A DNA stretch of 64,000 bases from Rhizobacter sp. AJA081-3 (lineage in GTDB: Bacteria > Pseudomonadota > Gammaproteobacteria > Burkholderiales > Burkholderiaceae_C), in assembly GCF_017795745.1 (NCBI RefSeq), contig NZ_CP059067.1, forward strand, positions 3,596,001 through 3,660,000, read 5' to 3'. Below, piece by piece: positions 35,304 to 47,524 of the stretch (position 1 is the first letter of the stretch; each line of letters opens with the position of its first letter). Both the position numbers and the translations under genes were made by a program. Below the pieces are notes generated by a model. That model saw nothing but the letters and a program-made list of their open reading frames with translations, did not search any database and was not told where the DNA came from.

Positions 35304-36314
35304 ATGAGTTCATCGAATGACCTGGTGACCGTGCCCCGCGGCGGCATTCCGCGCAGCGGGCTACCCATCGCGCACATGCGCAGCGTCTACCGCATGGGCG
35401 ATGTCGAACGCCGGCTCGACAAGCTGCCGGCGAAGGACCACGAGAGCCTGCGCTCCACCTACGAGCGCATGATCGAGAAGGGCCCCGAGCGCTTTCAGGT
35501 CAAGCCCTCGGGCCTGCCGGTGATGGACCACCTCTACGACGACCTGCCCAACTTCGCCGAGGTGCTCGACGACGTGAAGCGGCAGTTGGCGCTGTGCGAA
35601 GACAGCCGCGACGCGCTGGAGATCACACCGCTGCTGCTGCTCGGGCCGCCGGGCGTGGGCAAGACGCACTTCGCACGGGCGCTCTCGCACCTGCTGGGCA
35701 CCGGCATGGGCTTCATCTCGATGAGCTCGATGACCGCCGGCTGGGTGCTTTCCGGCGCGAGCAGCCAGTGGAAGGGCGCACGCCCCGGCAAGGTGTTCGA
35801 GACCCTGGTCGACGGCCAGTACGCCAACCCGGTGATGGTGGTCGACGAGATCGACAAGGCCGGCGGCGAGCACGCCTACGACCCGCTGGGCGCGCTGTAC
35901 AGCCTGCTCGAGCACGATACCGCGCTGGCCTTCACCGACGAGTTCGCCGAGGTGCCGATCGACGCCAGCCAGCTCATCTGGGTGGCCACCGCGAACGATG
36001 CGCGTTGCATCCCCGACCCGATCCTCAACCGCATGAACGTCTACGAGGTGCAGGCGCCCGACCACGATGCGGCGCGCCGCATCGCGGCCAAGCTGTACCA
36101 CGGCATCCGCGCCGAGCACGACTGGGGTTCGCGCTTCGAGCCGCAGGCGCGGCCCGAGGTGCTCGACCGCCTGGCCGAGATGGCACCGCGCGAGATGCGC
36201 CGCGCCTGGATGACGGCCTTCGGCAACGCCAAGCTCGACCACCGCGACCATGTGCTGCCGCGCGACCTGCCCGAACCCGGGCACAAGCGCGGGGCGATCG
36301 GCTTCGTGCAGTAG
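35304..36314 (+). CDS. Stand-alone AAA family ATPase (Lon ATPase-domain type)
   Basis: This is a 336-aa cytoplasmic AAA+ protein. It has Walker [19 protein letters not shown] near residues 113-125, Walker [12 protein letters not shown] and sensor-1 [20 protein letters not shown] with an arginine finger-like residue. A C-terminal lid helix carries [19 protein letters not shown]. The ATPase core resembles that of Lon protease, but the protease domain and the Lon N-domain are absent. The substrate and partner are unknown. It follows the hybrid kinase by 82 bp on the same strand. GGAGG precedes the start by about 11 nt. Confidence 0.85.
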   Translation: MSSSNDLVTVPRGGIPRSGLPIAHMRSVYRMGDVERRLDKLPAKDHESLRSTYERMIEKGPERFQVKPSGLPVMDHLYDDLPNFAEVLDDVKRQLALCEDSRDALEITPLLLLGPPGVGKTHFARALSHLLGTGMGFISMSSMTAGWVLSGASSQWKGARPGKVFETLVDGQYANPVMVVDEIDKAGGEHAYDPLGALYSLLEHDTALAFTDEFAEVPIDASQLIWVATANDARCIPDPILNRMNVYEVQAPDHDAARRIAAKLYHGIRAEHDWGSRFEPQARPEVLDRLAEMAPREMRRAWMTAFGNAKLDHRDHVLPRDLPEPGHKRGAIGFVQ

Positions 36315-36358
36315 CCGGCGCGAATCGATCGGTTTCGTTCGGCCGCCAGCGCGGTAGC

Positions 36359-38760
<2,402 letters not shown>

Positions 38761-38764
<4 letters not shown>

Positions 38765-39315
38765 GGCTTGGCACCTCCGCCGTCGATGACGTTGCGCGCC
38801 ACCTTGAGCAGTTCGACCGGCAGGCGCAGCTGGGCGCGCGCCGCGGCGTCGCGGTTGATGTCGAAGCGCAACTGCGCGCCTTCGCGCACGAAGCCGATCG
38901 CGCCGCCGGACTGTGCAAAACCTTCGCCGTCACCGACGGTGAGCACGCCCGCAGGCACCACCGCCGCGCGCCGGGACTCGCGTTCCGGCGAGAACACGAC
39001 ATGGCAGCCCCGCGCCTCCTCGGCCCGTGCCAGCTGCCGCACCGGCCCGACCGCGTGGCCCTGCACCTTCTTGCCTTCGATGGTGGCGAAGGCGGCGGCC
39101 CAGGCTGCATCGCTGCCCAGCACGCAGGTCTGGAACGGGGCACCTGCCGGCAGGCTCTCCGCAGGCCACTCGACGAACAGGGCAATGCGGTAGATGAACG
39201 CAGCCTTCAGTTCGGACTCGGTGGCCACGCGTGTCTGCGCTGCCGCAGCCGATGCCACGGCGAGGCCGGCGCAGGCCGCGCCGAGCCGGTAACGCCAACG
39301 GGCGCCGAGTCTCAT
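38761..39315 (-). CDS. YfiR family periplasmic protein
   Basis: This is a 184-aa periplasmic protein of the YfiR/DUF4154 family. In Pseudomonas, YfiR restrains the membrane diguanylate cyclase YfiN. The signal peptide ([17 protein letters not shown]) is followed by the family motif [22 protein letters not shown]-like FQTCVLGSD and a second cysteine in [11 protein letters not shown] come next, and then [19 protein letters not shown]. It lies between a TonB-dependent receptor and a hybrid kinase, a combination in which YfiR proteins probably act as periplasmic adaptors. Its frame is intact although both neighbours are frameshifted. Confidence 0.88.
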
Positions 39316-39338
39316 GAGGAGCGCTTCGCGCAGCCCGC

Positions 39339-41386
39339 TCAGAAGGCCTGCCGCCAGCGCAGGAAGGCGCGGCGCGGCACGGTGGTGGCGCTGGCCAGGC
39401 CGAAGTCCGGCGAGAACTCCACGACCGCCGGCCGAAGCAGGTTGGTGCCGCCGACGGACAGCTCGGCCAGCGGGTTGACGCGCCGGTCAGCGTGGCGTCC
39501 AGGGCGGTGTAGGCGTCGACGTGCTGCGATGGTTCGGACGGCGCGCCGCGCTGGCCGACATGGCGAACGCGCGCGTCGAGTCGCCAGCCGGCGGCCAGGT
39601 CGATCACGCTGCGCCATTGCGCCAGCCACTTCGGCGTGGCGTAGAGCTGGCGGTCCAGGCCCGACGTGGTGGCGTCTGCCGGCCCCGTGACGTCGAGGTG
39701 GCTCAGCCCGATCTGGTGTCGCCAGCCCGGGGCCGGGCGCCAGTCCGCCGCCGCCTCGAGGCCACGCAGCCGGACGTCGTAGGTCCGGCTGAGCATGCCG
39801 AGCTCGAGGTGGGGAACGGGCGTGGCCACGAAGACCGGCGCCGTGTCGGGGACGGCGGCGCCGGTGTCGTCGCTGAGGCGGTGCCAGAACACCGTCGCAT
39901 CGAACGACAGGGACTGGCTCGCCTGCGTGCGCAAGCCGAGCTCGGCGGCATCGAGGATGCGCCGGACCTGCGGGCTGCCGCTCTGGCCGTTGCCGTTGAG
40001 CAGCTGGATGGGCAGCGGTCCCGGGTTCTGCGGCGTGCCCGGCGGCAGCACCGTCAGCTTGATGATGCCGTCCTGCTCACCACGCGCCGGCGTGCGGCTG
40101 GCGCGCGAGATGCCGCCCCAGATCGCCAGGTCTTCGGCCGGGGTGAACAACAGGCGCAGGTTCGGCTGCGCATGGGAGCCGGTGTAGAGATCGTGGTCGA
40201 CGCGCACGCCGGCGGTGGCGCGCCAACGTCCTGGCGACAGCACCCATTCGTCCTGGGCGAACAGGCTCCACTCGAAGCCGCGGCGCTGCGCCGGGTTGAA
40301 CGTGATCCAGTCGGTCGCGTCCGCGGGCAGATCGAGGTGGCGAAGTCCGCCACCGAAGGTCACTTCATGGGCCCCGGCCGGGCGCCACACGGCGTTGGCC
40401 TCGGTGGCCACGGTCGTGGGCTGCGCGCGCACCCGCTCGCCCAGGCGGATGCGCTCCGCGGCGAACGATGCGGCCAGCGAGAGGGACAGGTCCTGCGACA
40501 GCTTGGTTTCGTGCCGCGCGGCCAGCAGGGTGCGGTCGTAGCGCAGCTGGATCGGAATCGTCGTGAGATAGGGCGGCAGGTAGCTGCCGTCGGTCTGCTG
40601 CTCGTCCGAGGTCGAGCTGACGACCTGGGCCTCCAGCGTGCTGCGGGAGTCGGCGCCCCAGTCGCGGTCCCATCGCGCGTCGGCCATCTTCTGGCGGAAC
40701 GCGTCGTTCGCATCCATCCCATCGGCGCCGCGACCGCTGTCACCGGTGTCGCCCATCGCGCCGAAGCGCCACTGGCTGCCGCCGTCGCCCGCACCGCCGT
40801 GCCGCACGCGCAGCGTCCGGCGGCCACCATCGCCGGCCGCAGCGTCGGCATAGGTGCCCTGCGTCTCGCCGGCCGGCTTGGTGATGATGTTGATGACACC
40901 GTTGACGGCGTTCGAGCCCCAGATCGATCCCGCCGGGCCATGCAGCACCTCGATGCGCTCGATGTTGTCCAGCGGCACGCGCTCGGCTTCCCAGAGCACG
41001 CCGGAGAACATCGGCGAATAGACGCTGCGGCCGTCCACCAGAACCAGCAGCTTGTTCGCGTACCGCCCGGTGAAGCCGCGCGTCGAGACGCCCCAGCGCG
41101 ACGCCGACAGCTGCGCCACGTCCATGCCGGGCACGAGGCGCAAAGCCTCGGGCAGGCTGCGGACGCCACTGGAACGGATGTCGTCCGACGTGATCACGTG
41201 CATCGAGGCTGCGACGTCGGCCAGGCGCTGCGTCTTGCGCGACGCCGACACCACCTCGATGCGCATCAGCTCTTCGAGCGGCAGGTCGGCCAGCTGGGCG
41301 GCCGACGCGGGCAGGGCCGTGGCGACCAAGGTCAGGGCCGCCAGGGCGGCAGGGCGCATGTCGCACTTGATTCGTGACAGGTTCAT
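39339..41386 (-). pseudogene. TonB-dependent receptor, one frameshift near the C-terminus
   Basis: This is an outer-membrane receptor of about 680 aa with a signal peptide (LTLVATALPASAA). It has a plug domain (VVSASRKTQRLADVAASMHV, STRGFTGRYANKLLVLVDGR, IEVLHGPAGSIWGSNAVNGV) and a beta barrel. At about 39485 one base seems missing: the frame reads ALDATLTGAS instead of a continuation into RVNPLAELSVGGTNLL. The second frame ends in RRAFLRWRQAF with the terminal Phe expected of barrels. Inserting one base gives a full-length receptor. Without it the frame runs on through the yfiR-like gene. The ligand is unknown. Confidence 0.85.
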
Positions 41387-41443
41387 CTCACAGCCTTCTT
41401 TCGGGGCGACGCTTCAACTGAATATCGTCATAGTCTGTCCAAT

Positions 41444-41459
41444 GTCATCACGTGATGAC
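41444..41459. promoter_or_regulatory. Perfect 16-bp palindrome upstream of the TonB receptor
   Basis: GTCATCACGTGATGAC is a perfect inverted repeat with no spacer. Its centre lies 65 bp before the receptor start and it sits in the 136-bp gap after the diguanylate cyclase gene. Position and symmetry fit an operator for a dimeric repressor or activator. No regulator gene is adjacent, so the cognate protein is unknown. Confidence 0.45.
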
Positions 41460-41522
41460 GCATGGAAAAGCGCTGTGATGCGGCCACAAATCACGCGCCG
41501 CCTCGCGACATGGCGGCGGCGT

Positions 41523-43292
41523 TCACGCCAGGCCCACGGAGGGCTGGCCACGCATCAGGCAGTGCCTGCCGGCCTGCTTGCCGGCGTACATGGCGGCATC
41601 GGCACGTTTGAGCAGCGACAGCGCGTCGTCACCGTCCGACGGCGCGAGCGCGTAGCCGATCGTCAGCCCCACGCTGCAGGGCTGACGCGCGGCGACGAAG
41701 GGCTCGCGGAAGCCCTCGAGCAGCTTGCGGCCCAGCGCCTGCGCGTCGGCATCGCTCGCCAGGCCGCTGGCCACGACGACGAACTCGTCGCCGCCCAGCC
41801 GTGCGACGGTGTCGCTGCCGCGCAGCAGCGACTCCAGTCGCCGCGCCACGCCCACCAGCACCTCGTCGCCGGCGTCGTGGCCGAGACGGTCGTTGATCGG
41901 CTTGAAGCCATCGAGGTCGAGCAGGAACACCGCCGTCATGCGCTCGGGCCGCGCCGGCGGCAGCGCCCGCTGCAGCACCTCGGCCAGGCCGCGCCGGTTC
42001 GGCAGCCCGGTCAACGCATCGGTGTGGGCCAGCGAACGCAGGGCATCGCGCTCCAGGTGCGCGCGCTGCGCTGAGGCGCGCAGGTCCTCGATGCGCACGG
42101 CCAGCACGCGCATCCACATCGTCATCTCGAACATCGCGCCGAGCTGGAAGGCATGCAGCGTCCAGAAGTTCGCACCGACCCAGCCGCGCAGCACTGCGGC
42201 CATCGTCAGTGTCGACAGGGCATAGGCCCCCCAGCCGATGAGCATGTACAGGCCGATGCGGTCGCCCCGACGCGCGCGTTGCCAGCCCGCCGGGATGGCC
42301 AGCAGCATCGGCAACGGGCCGAGCACGGTGGCCAGGCGCTGCGCGCTGCGGTAGTCGATGGCGCCAAGCACGAACGCCAGGGCCAGCACCGCGGCCAGAG
42401 CCGCCACCGACTTGAGCGCCTTCGAAATCCAGGGCTGCAGTTCGCGCACCGCGAGCACCCGATCGACGAACAGGCAGCCGCCGACGATGGCCACGAGCAC
42501 CGACAGCGGCGCGACGATCAGGCTCAGGACCGCATGGTCGCCCCACAGGTGCTGCGGCCCGATCCCGGAGTAGGCGACGAAGAACAGCCCCGTGCCGGCA
42601 ATGGTGGCGGCATAGCTCAGGAACATGCTGTCGCGCAGGCTGACCCACTGCGACAGGCTGTACAGCAGCAGGCAGAGCATGGCCCCGGCGAGCAGGCCCT
42701 GCAGCACCTGGGCCTGAGCCTCCCTGGCATGGAAGGCCTGCGTCGTGGTCAGCGTGATCGGCAGCACCATGGAGCTGTGCGTGCGAACCCGCAGCAGCAG
42801 TTCGTGGTGACCACCAGGCTCCAGCTCGATGGCGGCGGCGTGCCAGGCACTGGGCAACGGATGCTGAGAGAAGGGCAAGGCGCGGCCCATGACGATCGGC
42901 ACGCTGCTGGCGGAGACGGCGCTGCCGCCGCTCGGCACATACAGCGCCAGCTCGTCGATCGACGCATAGTCGACCGACAGCACCCAGCGCCGCGGCGCCG
43001 TCGCGGCGAGCGTCACCGGCACGCGCAGCCAGACCGCATCCTGCCGCGGGCCGAGGTTGGCATGCGGGCCGCCGGGGGTGACGAATTCATCGCGCCGCGC
43101 CAGCACCTGAGCGAGCGTCAACGTGTGCGAGGGGTCGCTCAGCACCGTGACGGACGGCCAGGCCTCGACCGAGAGGGTCTGGTCATCGAGCGCCACGGGC
43201 TGAGCCGCCGCCGGCAACACCGCCAGGCAGCACAGCAGGAACAGCCACCAGAGACGGACAAATGGGCGCTTCACCCGGGAGTCATCGGCCAT
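41523..43292 (-). CDS. 7TM sensor diguanylate cyclase (7TMR-DISM, GGDEF)
   Basis: This is a membrane diguanylate cyclase of 589 aa that makes cyclic di-GMP from two GTP. A signal peptide (LWWLFLLCCLAVLPAAAQ) precedes a periplasmic 7TMR-DISMED2 beta domain (AVWLRVPVTLAATAPRRWVL). Seven membrane helices (about residues 180-385) and a GGDEF domain follow. The active-site loop is LGGDEF near residue 500, with the inhibitory site RGSD exactly five residues before it. TGLPNRRGL and DLDGFKPINDRLGHDAGDE are intact. No EAL domain is present. The ATG at 43292 was chosen for the signal peptide. It is divergent from the globin gene. Confidence 0.93.
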   Translation of the reverse strand: MADDSRVKRPFVRLWWLFLLCCLAVLPAAAQPVALDDQTLSVEAWPSVTVLSDPSHTLTLAQVLARRDEFVTPGGPHANLGPRQDAVWLRVPVTLAATAPRRWVLSVDYASIDELALYVPSGGSAVSASSVPIVMGRALPFSQHPLPSAWHAAAIELEPGGHHELLLRVRTHSSMVLPITLTTTQAFHAREAQAQVLQGLLAGAMLCLLLYSLSQWVSLRDSMFLSYAATIAGTGLFFVAYSGIGPQHLWGDHAVLSLIVAPLSVLVAIVGGCLFVDRVLAVRELQPWISKALKSVAALAAVLALAFVLGAIDYRSAQRLATVLGPLPMLLAIPAGWQRARRGDRIGLYMLIGWGAYALSTLTMAAVLRGWVGANFWTLHAFQLGAMFEMTMWMRVLAVRIEDLRASAQRAHLERDALRSLAHTDALTGLPNRRGLAEVLQRALPPARPERMTAVFLLDLDGFKPINDRLGHDAGDEVLVGVARRLESLLRGSDTVARLGGDEFVVVASGLASDADAQALGRKLLEGFREPFVAARQPCSVGLTIGYALAPSDGDDALSLLKRADAAMYAGKQAGRHCLMRGQPSVGLA

Positions 43293-43435
43293 GCGTCGGC
43301 GCACTTGAGGGCAGCGGCCCGGCCACAACAAAGGAAACCGTCCGGCGACGCGCCTGAAACGGCATTGCGACACGGGCCGGCGAAGCTGTGCATCCCGCGG
43401 CTCACCGAGGCCGCACCCCATGCCAGGACCCCGCC

Positions 43436-43858
43436 ATGACTCCCCAGCAGACCGACCTGATCCGGCGCAGCTTCGCGCTTGTCGCACCCATGGCCGACGA
43501 AGCCGCCGCCCTCTTCTACCGCAAGCTCTTCAAGCAATCGCCGGAGCTGCGGCCCCTGTTCATCGGCGACCTGCGCAGCCAGGGCCGCAAGCTGATGGAC
43601 ATGATGGGCGCCGCGGTGAAGCTGCTCGACCGCCCCGAATCGCTGGTGCCGGTGCTGGCCCAGCTCGGCGCGCGCCACGCCGGCTATGGCGTGCAGGCAG
43701 GCGACTACCGCAGCGTCGGCCTCGCCTTGATGGCGACGCTCGATGAAGGCCTGGGCGCCGACTTCGACGACGCCACGCGCGAGGCCTGGGGCGCGATGTA
43801 CGCGCTGGTCAGCACGACGATGATGGCCGCCGCCGGCCAGGCGCGCCGCGCGGCCTGA
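43436..43858 (+). CDS. Bacterial globin (single-domain haemoglobin)
   Basis: This is a 140-aa globin of the Vitreoscilla/flavohaemoglobin-like family without a reductase domain. The A-helix reads QQTDLIRRSFALVAPM, the CD-region phenylalanine is in FYRKLFKQSPELRPLF, and the proximal histidine is in ARHAGYGVQAGDYRSVG. The distal E-helix is GRKLMDMMGAAVKLLD. It probably binds oxygen or nitric oxide. The start codon at 43436 gives the normal length. It is divergent from a diguanylate cyclase (143-bp spacer) and convergent with a hybrid kinase. Confidence 0.9.
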   Translation: MTPQQTDLIRRSFALVAPMADEAAALFYRKLFKQSPELRPLFIGDLRSQGRKLMDMMGAAVKLLDRPESLVPVLAQLGARHAGYGVQAGDYRSVGLALMATLDEGLGADFDDATREAWGAMYALVSTTMMAAAGQARRAA

Positions 43859-43864
43859 CGCCGC

Positions 43865-46657
43865 TCAGTTCATCAGCAGCGTGGCCACGCGGTCGACGAG
43901 GTCGGCCCGCCCGAAGGGCTTGTCCAGGCTCGAGCAGCCCGACTCGGCGAGAAACTTCTCGGCCCCCGGCGACAGCGTGTCGCCGGTGACGAAGAGCATG
44001 CGCCGCGCCAGCGCCGGGTGGCGCGCCTTCACCTCGCGCCACAGGGCTGCGCCGTCCATCTCCGGCATGCGAAGGTCGGACACGATGGCGTCGAAGCGCG
44101 CCTCTGCGAGCAGTTCCAGGGCCAGCGCGCCGGATTCGGCGGTCGCCACCTCGAAGCCCGCGCCTTCGAGCATGGCGCGCATGAGCTCGGCGATCTCGGC
44201 TTCGTCGTCGACGACCAGCACGCGGGCCGGGCCGGAGCCGTCGGCGCTGCCGAGCGCCCCTGGCTCGGTGACACCGTCGGCACGGCCGCTGATCGGCAGG
44301 CTCATGCGGAACACCGCACCGCTGCTGCCGATCTCCAGCCCGAGCTGGCCGCCATGCTCGCGCACCAGCGAGCGCGACACCGCCAGGCCCAGGCCGGTGC
44401 CCATGCCCTCGGGCTTGGTGGTGAAGAAGGGCTCGAAGATGCTCTCGTGCAGCGCCGGCGGCACGCCGGGGCCGCTGTCGGCCACGCGCAGCCACACGCG
44501 CGGCTCGCGGTTGTCGCGCCGCGCCTCGACGCCAGTGGCCACGCGCACCACGCGTTGCGCCGGATCCGGCGCCGCGGCGAGTGCCTGTTGCGCATTGACC
44601 AGCAGGTTGAGCACCACCTGGCCGATCTGGTCGGCGTCGGCGCTGACCTCGGGCAGTTCGGGCGCGAGGGCCAGCTGCAGCTCGATGCCGTGGCTGCGGA
44701 AGGTGTAGGCCAGCATGTCGACCGCGGCGCGTGCCAGGTCGTTGAGCTGCACGTTGCGCCGTTCGGCGGGTTTTTGCCGTGCCATGTTCAGGAACGTGCG
44801 CACGATGCGCCCGCAGCGCTCGGCGGCCTCGCGGATGCGCCGCGCATCGGACTGCAGCGCGGGCTCGCCCTCGCACTTCTCCTCCAGCAGGCTGGCGCGG
44901 CCCATCACGATGGCCAGCGGGTTGTTCAGCTCGTGCGCCACGCCGGCGAGCAGGCTGCCCATCGCACCGAGCTTCTCGCTCTGGCGCAGCGCCTCGCGCT
45001 GGCGTTCGATCTGCTCGGCGGCGGCGCGCCGTTCCGACAGGTCGGTGAGCGAGGCGGTGAAGTGCGATTCGCCCGCCAGATCGGTGCGCCACAGCACCAC
45101 CTCGACCGGGAACTCGACGCCGTCGGCACGCATCGCCGTCATCTCGACGCGGCGGCCCAGCGCATCCGCGTCGCCGCCCTCGCGCATGCGCGCGATCGCC
45201 GCCTCGTGCCCGGAACGGTGGCGCGGCGGGACGGCCACGTCGACGACGGGCCGCCCGAGCACCTCGTCGCGCCGGCGGCCGAACATCGCCTCGGCGGCCG
45301 GGTTGAACTCGACGATGCGGCCCATCGCATCGGTGGAGATGATCGCCGCCAGCGCGTGGTCGACGATGGCCGACTTCAGCGCCAGGGCCTGCTGCTCGCG
45401 TGCCTGCGCCTCGCGCGCGGCGCCGAAGGTCTCGCGCGTCAGCCGCACCCAGGGGGCCCAGATCTGCGGCAGCGAAGGCTCGGCGGCATTCAGGTCGAAG
45501 GCCTTGCGGTGCAGGTAGTCGACCAGGCGCAGCGAGGGCAGCGCATGTCGGCGCCACAGCAGGGTGGCGACGCCGAGGAAGAGCACCAGCAACGCGGCAC
45601 CTCCTGCCGCATACGGCGCCACATCGCGCAGCACGAGCCGGCGCACATGAGCGCTGTCGCTGGCGTACACCGCGCGCCACGGCGCGACGGCGGACGGCCG
45701 CGCCGCCAACAGCAGCGAGCCCAGGGGCAGTGCCAGCGGCGCGTCGAGCGCGCGCCGCAGGTCGTCGGGGGCGAGGGCCGGCAGCATGCCTGCCAGCGAC
45801 GAACTGGATGGCTCGTCGCGCGCCTTGTACTCCCACACCACGCGCCCGGCCGTGTCGAGCACCCAGAAGCGGCCGATGCCGGCATCGATGCGCGCCGCAT
45901 CCAGCGCCGCGGCCGGCAGTTCGCCGGTGACCGTGCCCGGGCTGTCATTGAGCATCAGCGCGGCAGTGGCGCGGATGGCACCGTCGGCCCGGACCTGCCA
46001 GGTCACCGCGTCGGGGAACACGCGGCCGTCTTCGCCGGCCGCGGCATGCCGCGCAGCCAGACGCTGCATGGCACCGACCACGTCGGTGGCACCCAGTTCG
46101 GCGAGCAGTTCGTCGCTGCGCACCCAGGGGTAGACCCACAGCTGCGACCCCTGCGCGTCGACGTAGTAGGTGCGCCGGAAGCCACTGCGCCCGGCGGTGA
46201 CCAGCCGGGCTTGCTGCGCGAACAGCGCGGCCTGCTCGACGGCGGCGCCGCGCCAGCGCGGATCCTTGCGCTGCGGACCGGCCAGCAGCACCTGCGGCGC
46301 GCTGTCGCGCAGCACCGGGGGCAGCGCGTCCATCGTGTACGCGGTGTCGTCGGCGTTGGCAAGCAGCGAGGCGCGGTCCACCGGGACGGAGGGCGCCAGC
46401 GAGGGCACCTGCGTCGCGTTGCGCAGCCGAAGCAGGTTGTCGCGCAGCGGCGCGAGCACCGCATCCAGCCGCGTCACGCGGCGCTCGGTGCTCATCGCGA
46501 TCTGCCGCTGGGTGCCGAGCGCGACGATCTCGAACTGCAGCGCCAGCACGTAGAGGATGGCCGCAGCCACCGGCAGGCCGAGCGCCAGCATCAGCAGCGC
46601 ATAACTTCGGCGCAGGCGCTGCAGCGCCGCGTCCGGCACCGGCTGCGGCAAGGTCAC
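43865..46657 (-). CDS. PAS-containing hybrid sensor histidine kinase with C-terminal receiver
   Basis: This is a 930-aa sensor kinase. The N-terminal membrane helix (about residues 19-41) is followed by a large periplasmic sensor region to about residue 340, a second helix (AAGGAALLVLFLGVATLLW) and a PAS domain (IVDHALAAIISTDAMGRIVE). The kinase core has H in GVAHELNNPLAIVMG, the N box QVVLNLLVNAQQAL, DSGPGVPP and GTGLGLAVSRSLV. The receiver has VVDDEAEIAE, IVSDLRMPEMDG and LDKPF. A GTG start overlaps the response-regulator stop by 4 nt. The NtrB-like kinase core is of the HisKA type that often signals to a separate regulator, here probably the neighbour. Confidence 0.92.
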   Translation of the reverse strand: MTLPQPVPDAALQRLRRSYALLMLALGLPVAAAILYVLALQFEIVALGTQRQIAMSTERRVTRLDAVLAPLRDNLLRLRNATQVPSLAPSVPVDRASLLANADDTAYTMDALPPVLRDSAPQVLLAGPQRKDPRWRGAAVEQAALFAQQARLVTAGRSGFRRTYYVDAQGSQLWVYPWVRSDELLAELGATDVVGAMQRLAARHAAAGEDGRVFPDAVTWQVRADGAIRATAALMLNDSPGTVTGELPAAALDAARIDAGIGRFWVLDTAGRVVWEYKARDEPSSSSLAGMLPALAPDDLRRALDAPLALPLGSLLLAARPSAVAPWRAVYASDSAHVRRLVLRDVAPYAAGGAALLVLFLGVATLLWRRHALPSLRLVDYLHRKAFDLNAAEPSLPQIWAPWVRLTRETFGAAREAQAREQQALALKSAIVDHALAAIISTDAMGRIVEFNPAAEAMFGRRRDEVLGRPVVDVAVPPRHRSGHEAAIARMREGGDADALGRRVEMTAMRADGVEFPVEVVLWRTDLAGESHFTASLTDLSERRAAAEQIERQREALRQSEKLGAMGSLLAGVAHELNNPLAIVMGRASLLEEKCEGEPALQSDARRIREAAERCGRIVRTFLNMARQKPAERRNVQLNDLARAAVDMLAYTFRSHGIELQLALAPELPEVSADADQIGQVVLNLLVNAQQALAAAPDPAQRVVRVATGVEARRDNREPRVWLRVADSGPGVPPALHESIFEPFFTTKPEGMGTGLGLAVSRSLVREHGGQLGLEIGSSGAVFRMSLPISGRADGVTEPGALGSADGSGPARVLVVDDEAEIAELMRAMLEGAGFEVATAESGALALELLAEARFDAIVSDLRMPEMDGAALWREVKARHPALARRMLFVTGDTLSPGAEKFLAESGCSSLDKPFGRADLVDRVATLLMN

Positions 46658-47412
46658 GCGCCGGCCCCGCCCCCGGGAACGTAGACGTAGCCGACGTTGC
46701 GAACCGTCTTGAGCACCTCCGGCTTGTCCGGGTTTCGTTCGATCTTGCGGCGCAGCCGCATGATGCGCAGGTCGATCGAGCGGTCGAACACGTCCCAGCC
46801 GCGGTTGTGTGCCTGCTCCATGATCTGGTCGCGGTTCAGCGGCCGGTTCGGGTGGCGCGCGAACAGCGCGAGCAGGTCGTACTCGGCCGCGCTGATCTCG
46901 ACCTCGGCACCATGGGCCCCGAACAGGCGGCGCTGGTCGAGATCGAGCTCGCATTCGCCGAAGCGGACGCGACGGGTGGCCGGCTCGGCCTCGGCCGCGG
47001 CGGGTGCAGCCGGGCCGGCGTTGAGGCGGCGCAGCACGGCGCGCGAGCGCGCCAGCAGCTCGCGCATCTCGAAAGGCTTGGGCAGGTAGTCGTCGGCGCC
47101 GAGCTCCAGGCCGACGATGCGATCGACCGACTCGCCGGCGGTGGTCAGCATCACCAGGCCAAGGCGCGGATGGTTCTCGCGCAGGAAGCGCGCCAGCGAC
47201 AGCCCATTCTCGCCGGGCATGTTGACGTCGAGGATGGCGAGGTCGGGCAGGCGCAGCGCGACCTGGCGGCGCGCGGCGGCGGCATCTTCGGCCAGCACCA
47301 CCTCGAAGCCGTGGCGGGCGAAGTACTCGCCGAGCAGCGCGCGCAACTCGGGTTCGTCGTCGACCACCATCACCAGCGGGCTGGTGCCGGCTGCGATCTG
47401 GACCTGGCTCAC
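46654..47412 (-). CDS. OmpR-family response regulator
   Basis: This is a 252-aa two-component regulator. The receiver domain has the acidic pair VVDDEPE, the phospho-aspartate D62 in LAILDVNMPGENG and the lysine in DDYLPKPFEMRELLA. The linker is rich in Ala/Pro/Glu. The winged-helix DNA-binding domain reads ISAAEYDLLALFARHPNRPL, DRSIDLRIMRLRRKIE and TVRNVGYVYV. GTG at 47412 was chosen: AGGAG lies 9 nt upstream, and the N-terminus then has usual length. It is co-transcribed with the hybrid kinase that follows. Confidence 0.92.
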   Translation of the reverse strand: MSQVQIAAGTSPLVMVVDDEPELRALLGEYFARHGFEVVLAEDAAAARRQVALRLPDLAILDVNMPGENGLSLARFLRENHPRLGLVMLTTAGESVDRIVGLELGADDYLPKPFEMRELLARSRAVLRRLNAGPAAPAAAEAEPATRRVRFGECELDLDQRRLFGAHGAEVEISAAEYDLLALFARHPNRPLNRDQIMEQAHNRGWDVFDRSIDLRIMRLRRKIERNPDKPEVLKTVRNVGYVYVPGGGAGA

Positions 47413-47524
47413 GGGGAAGGCTCCTGCGGCAAAGGATTGCGAGCGCGGATCATATCGACCGGGCAAGGCCGGCGACACCGGTGCAAGCGAGGTGGCCAGC
47501 CAGGTCATGCCGAGCTCCGGCGAT

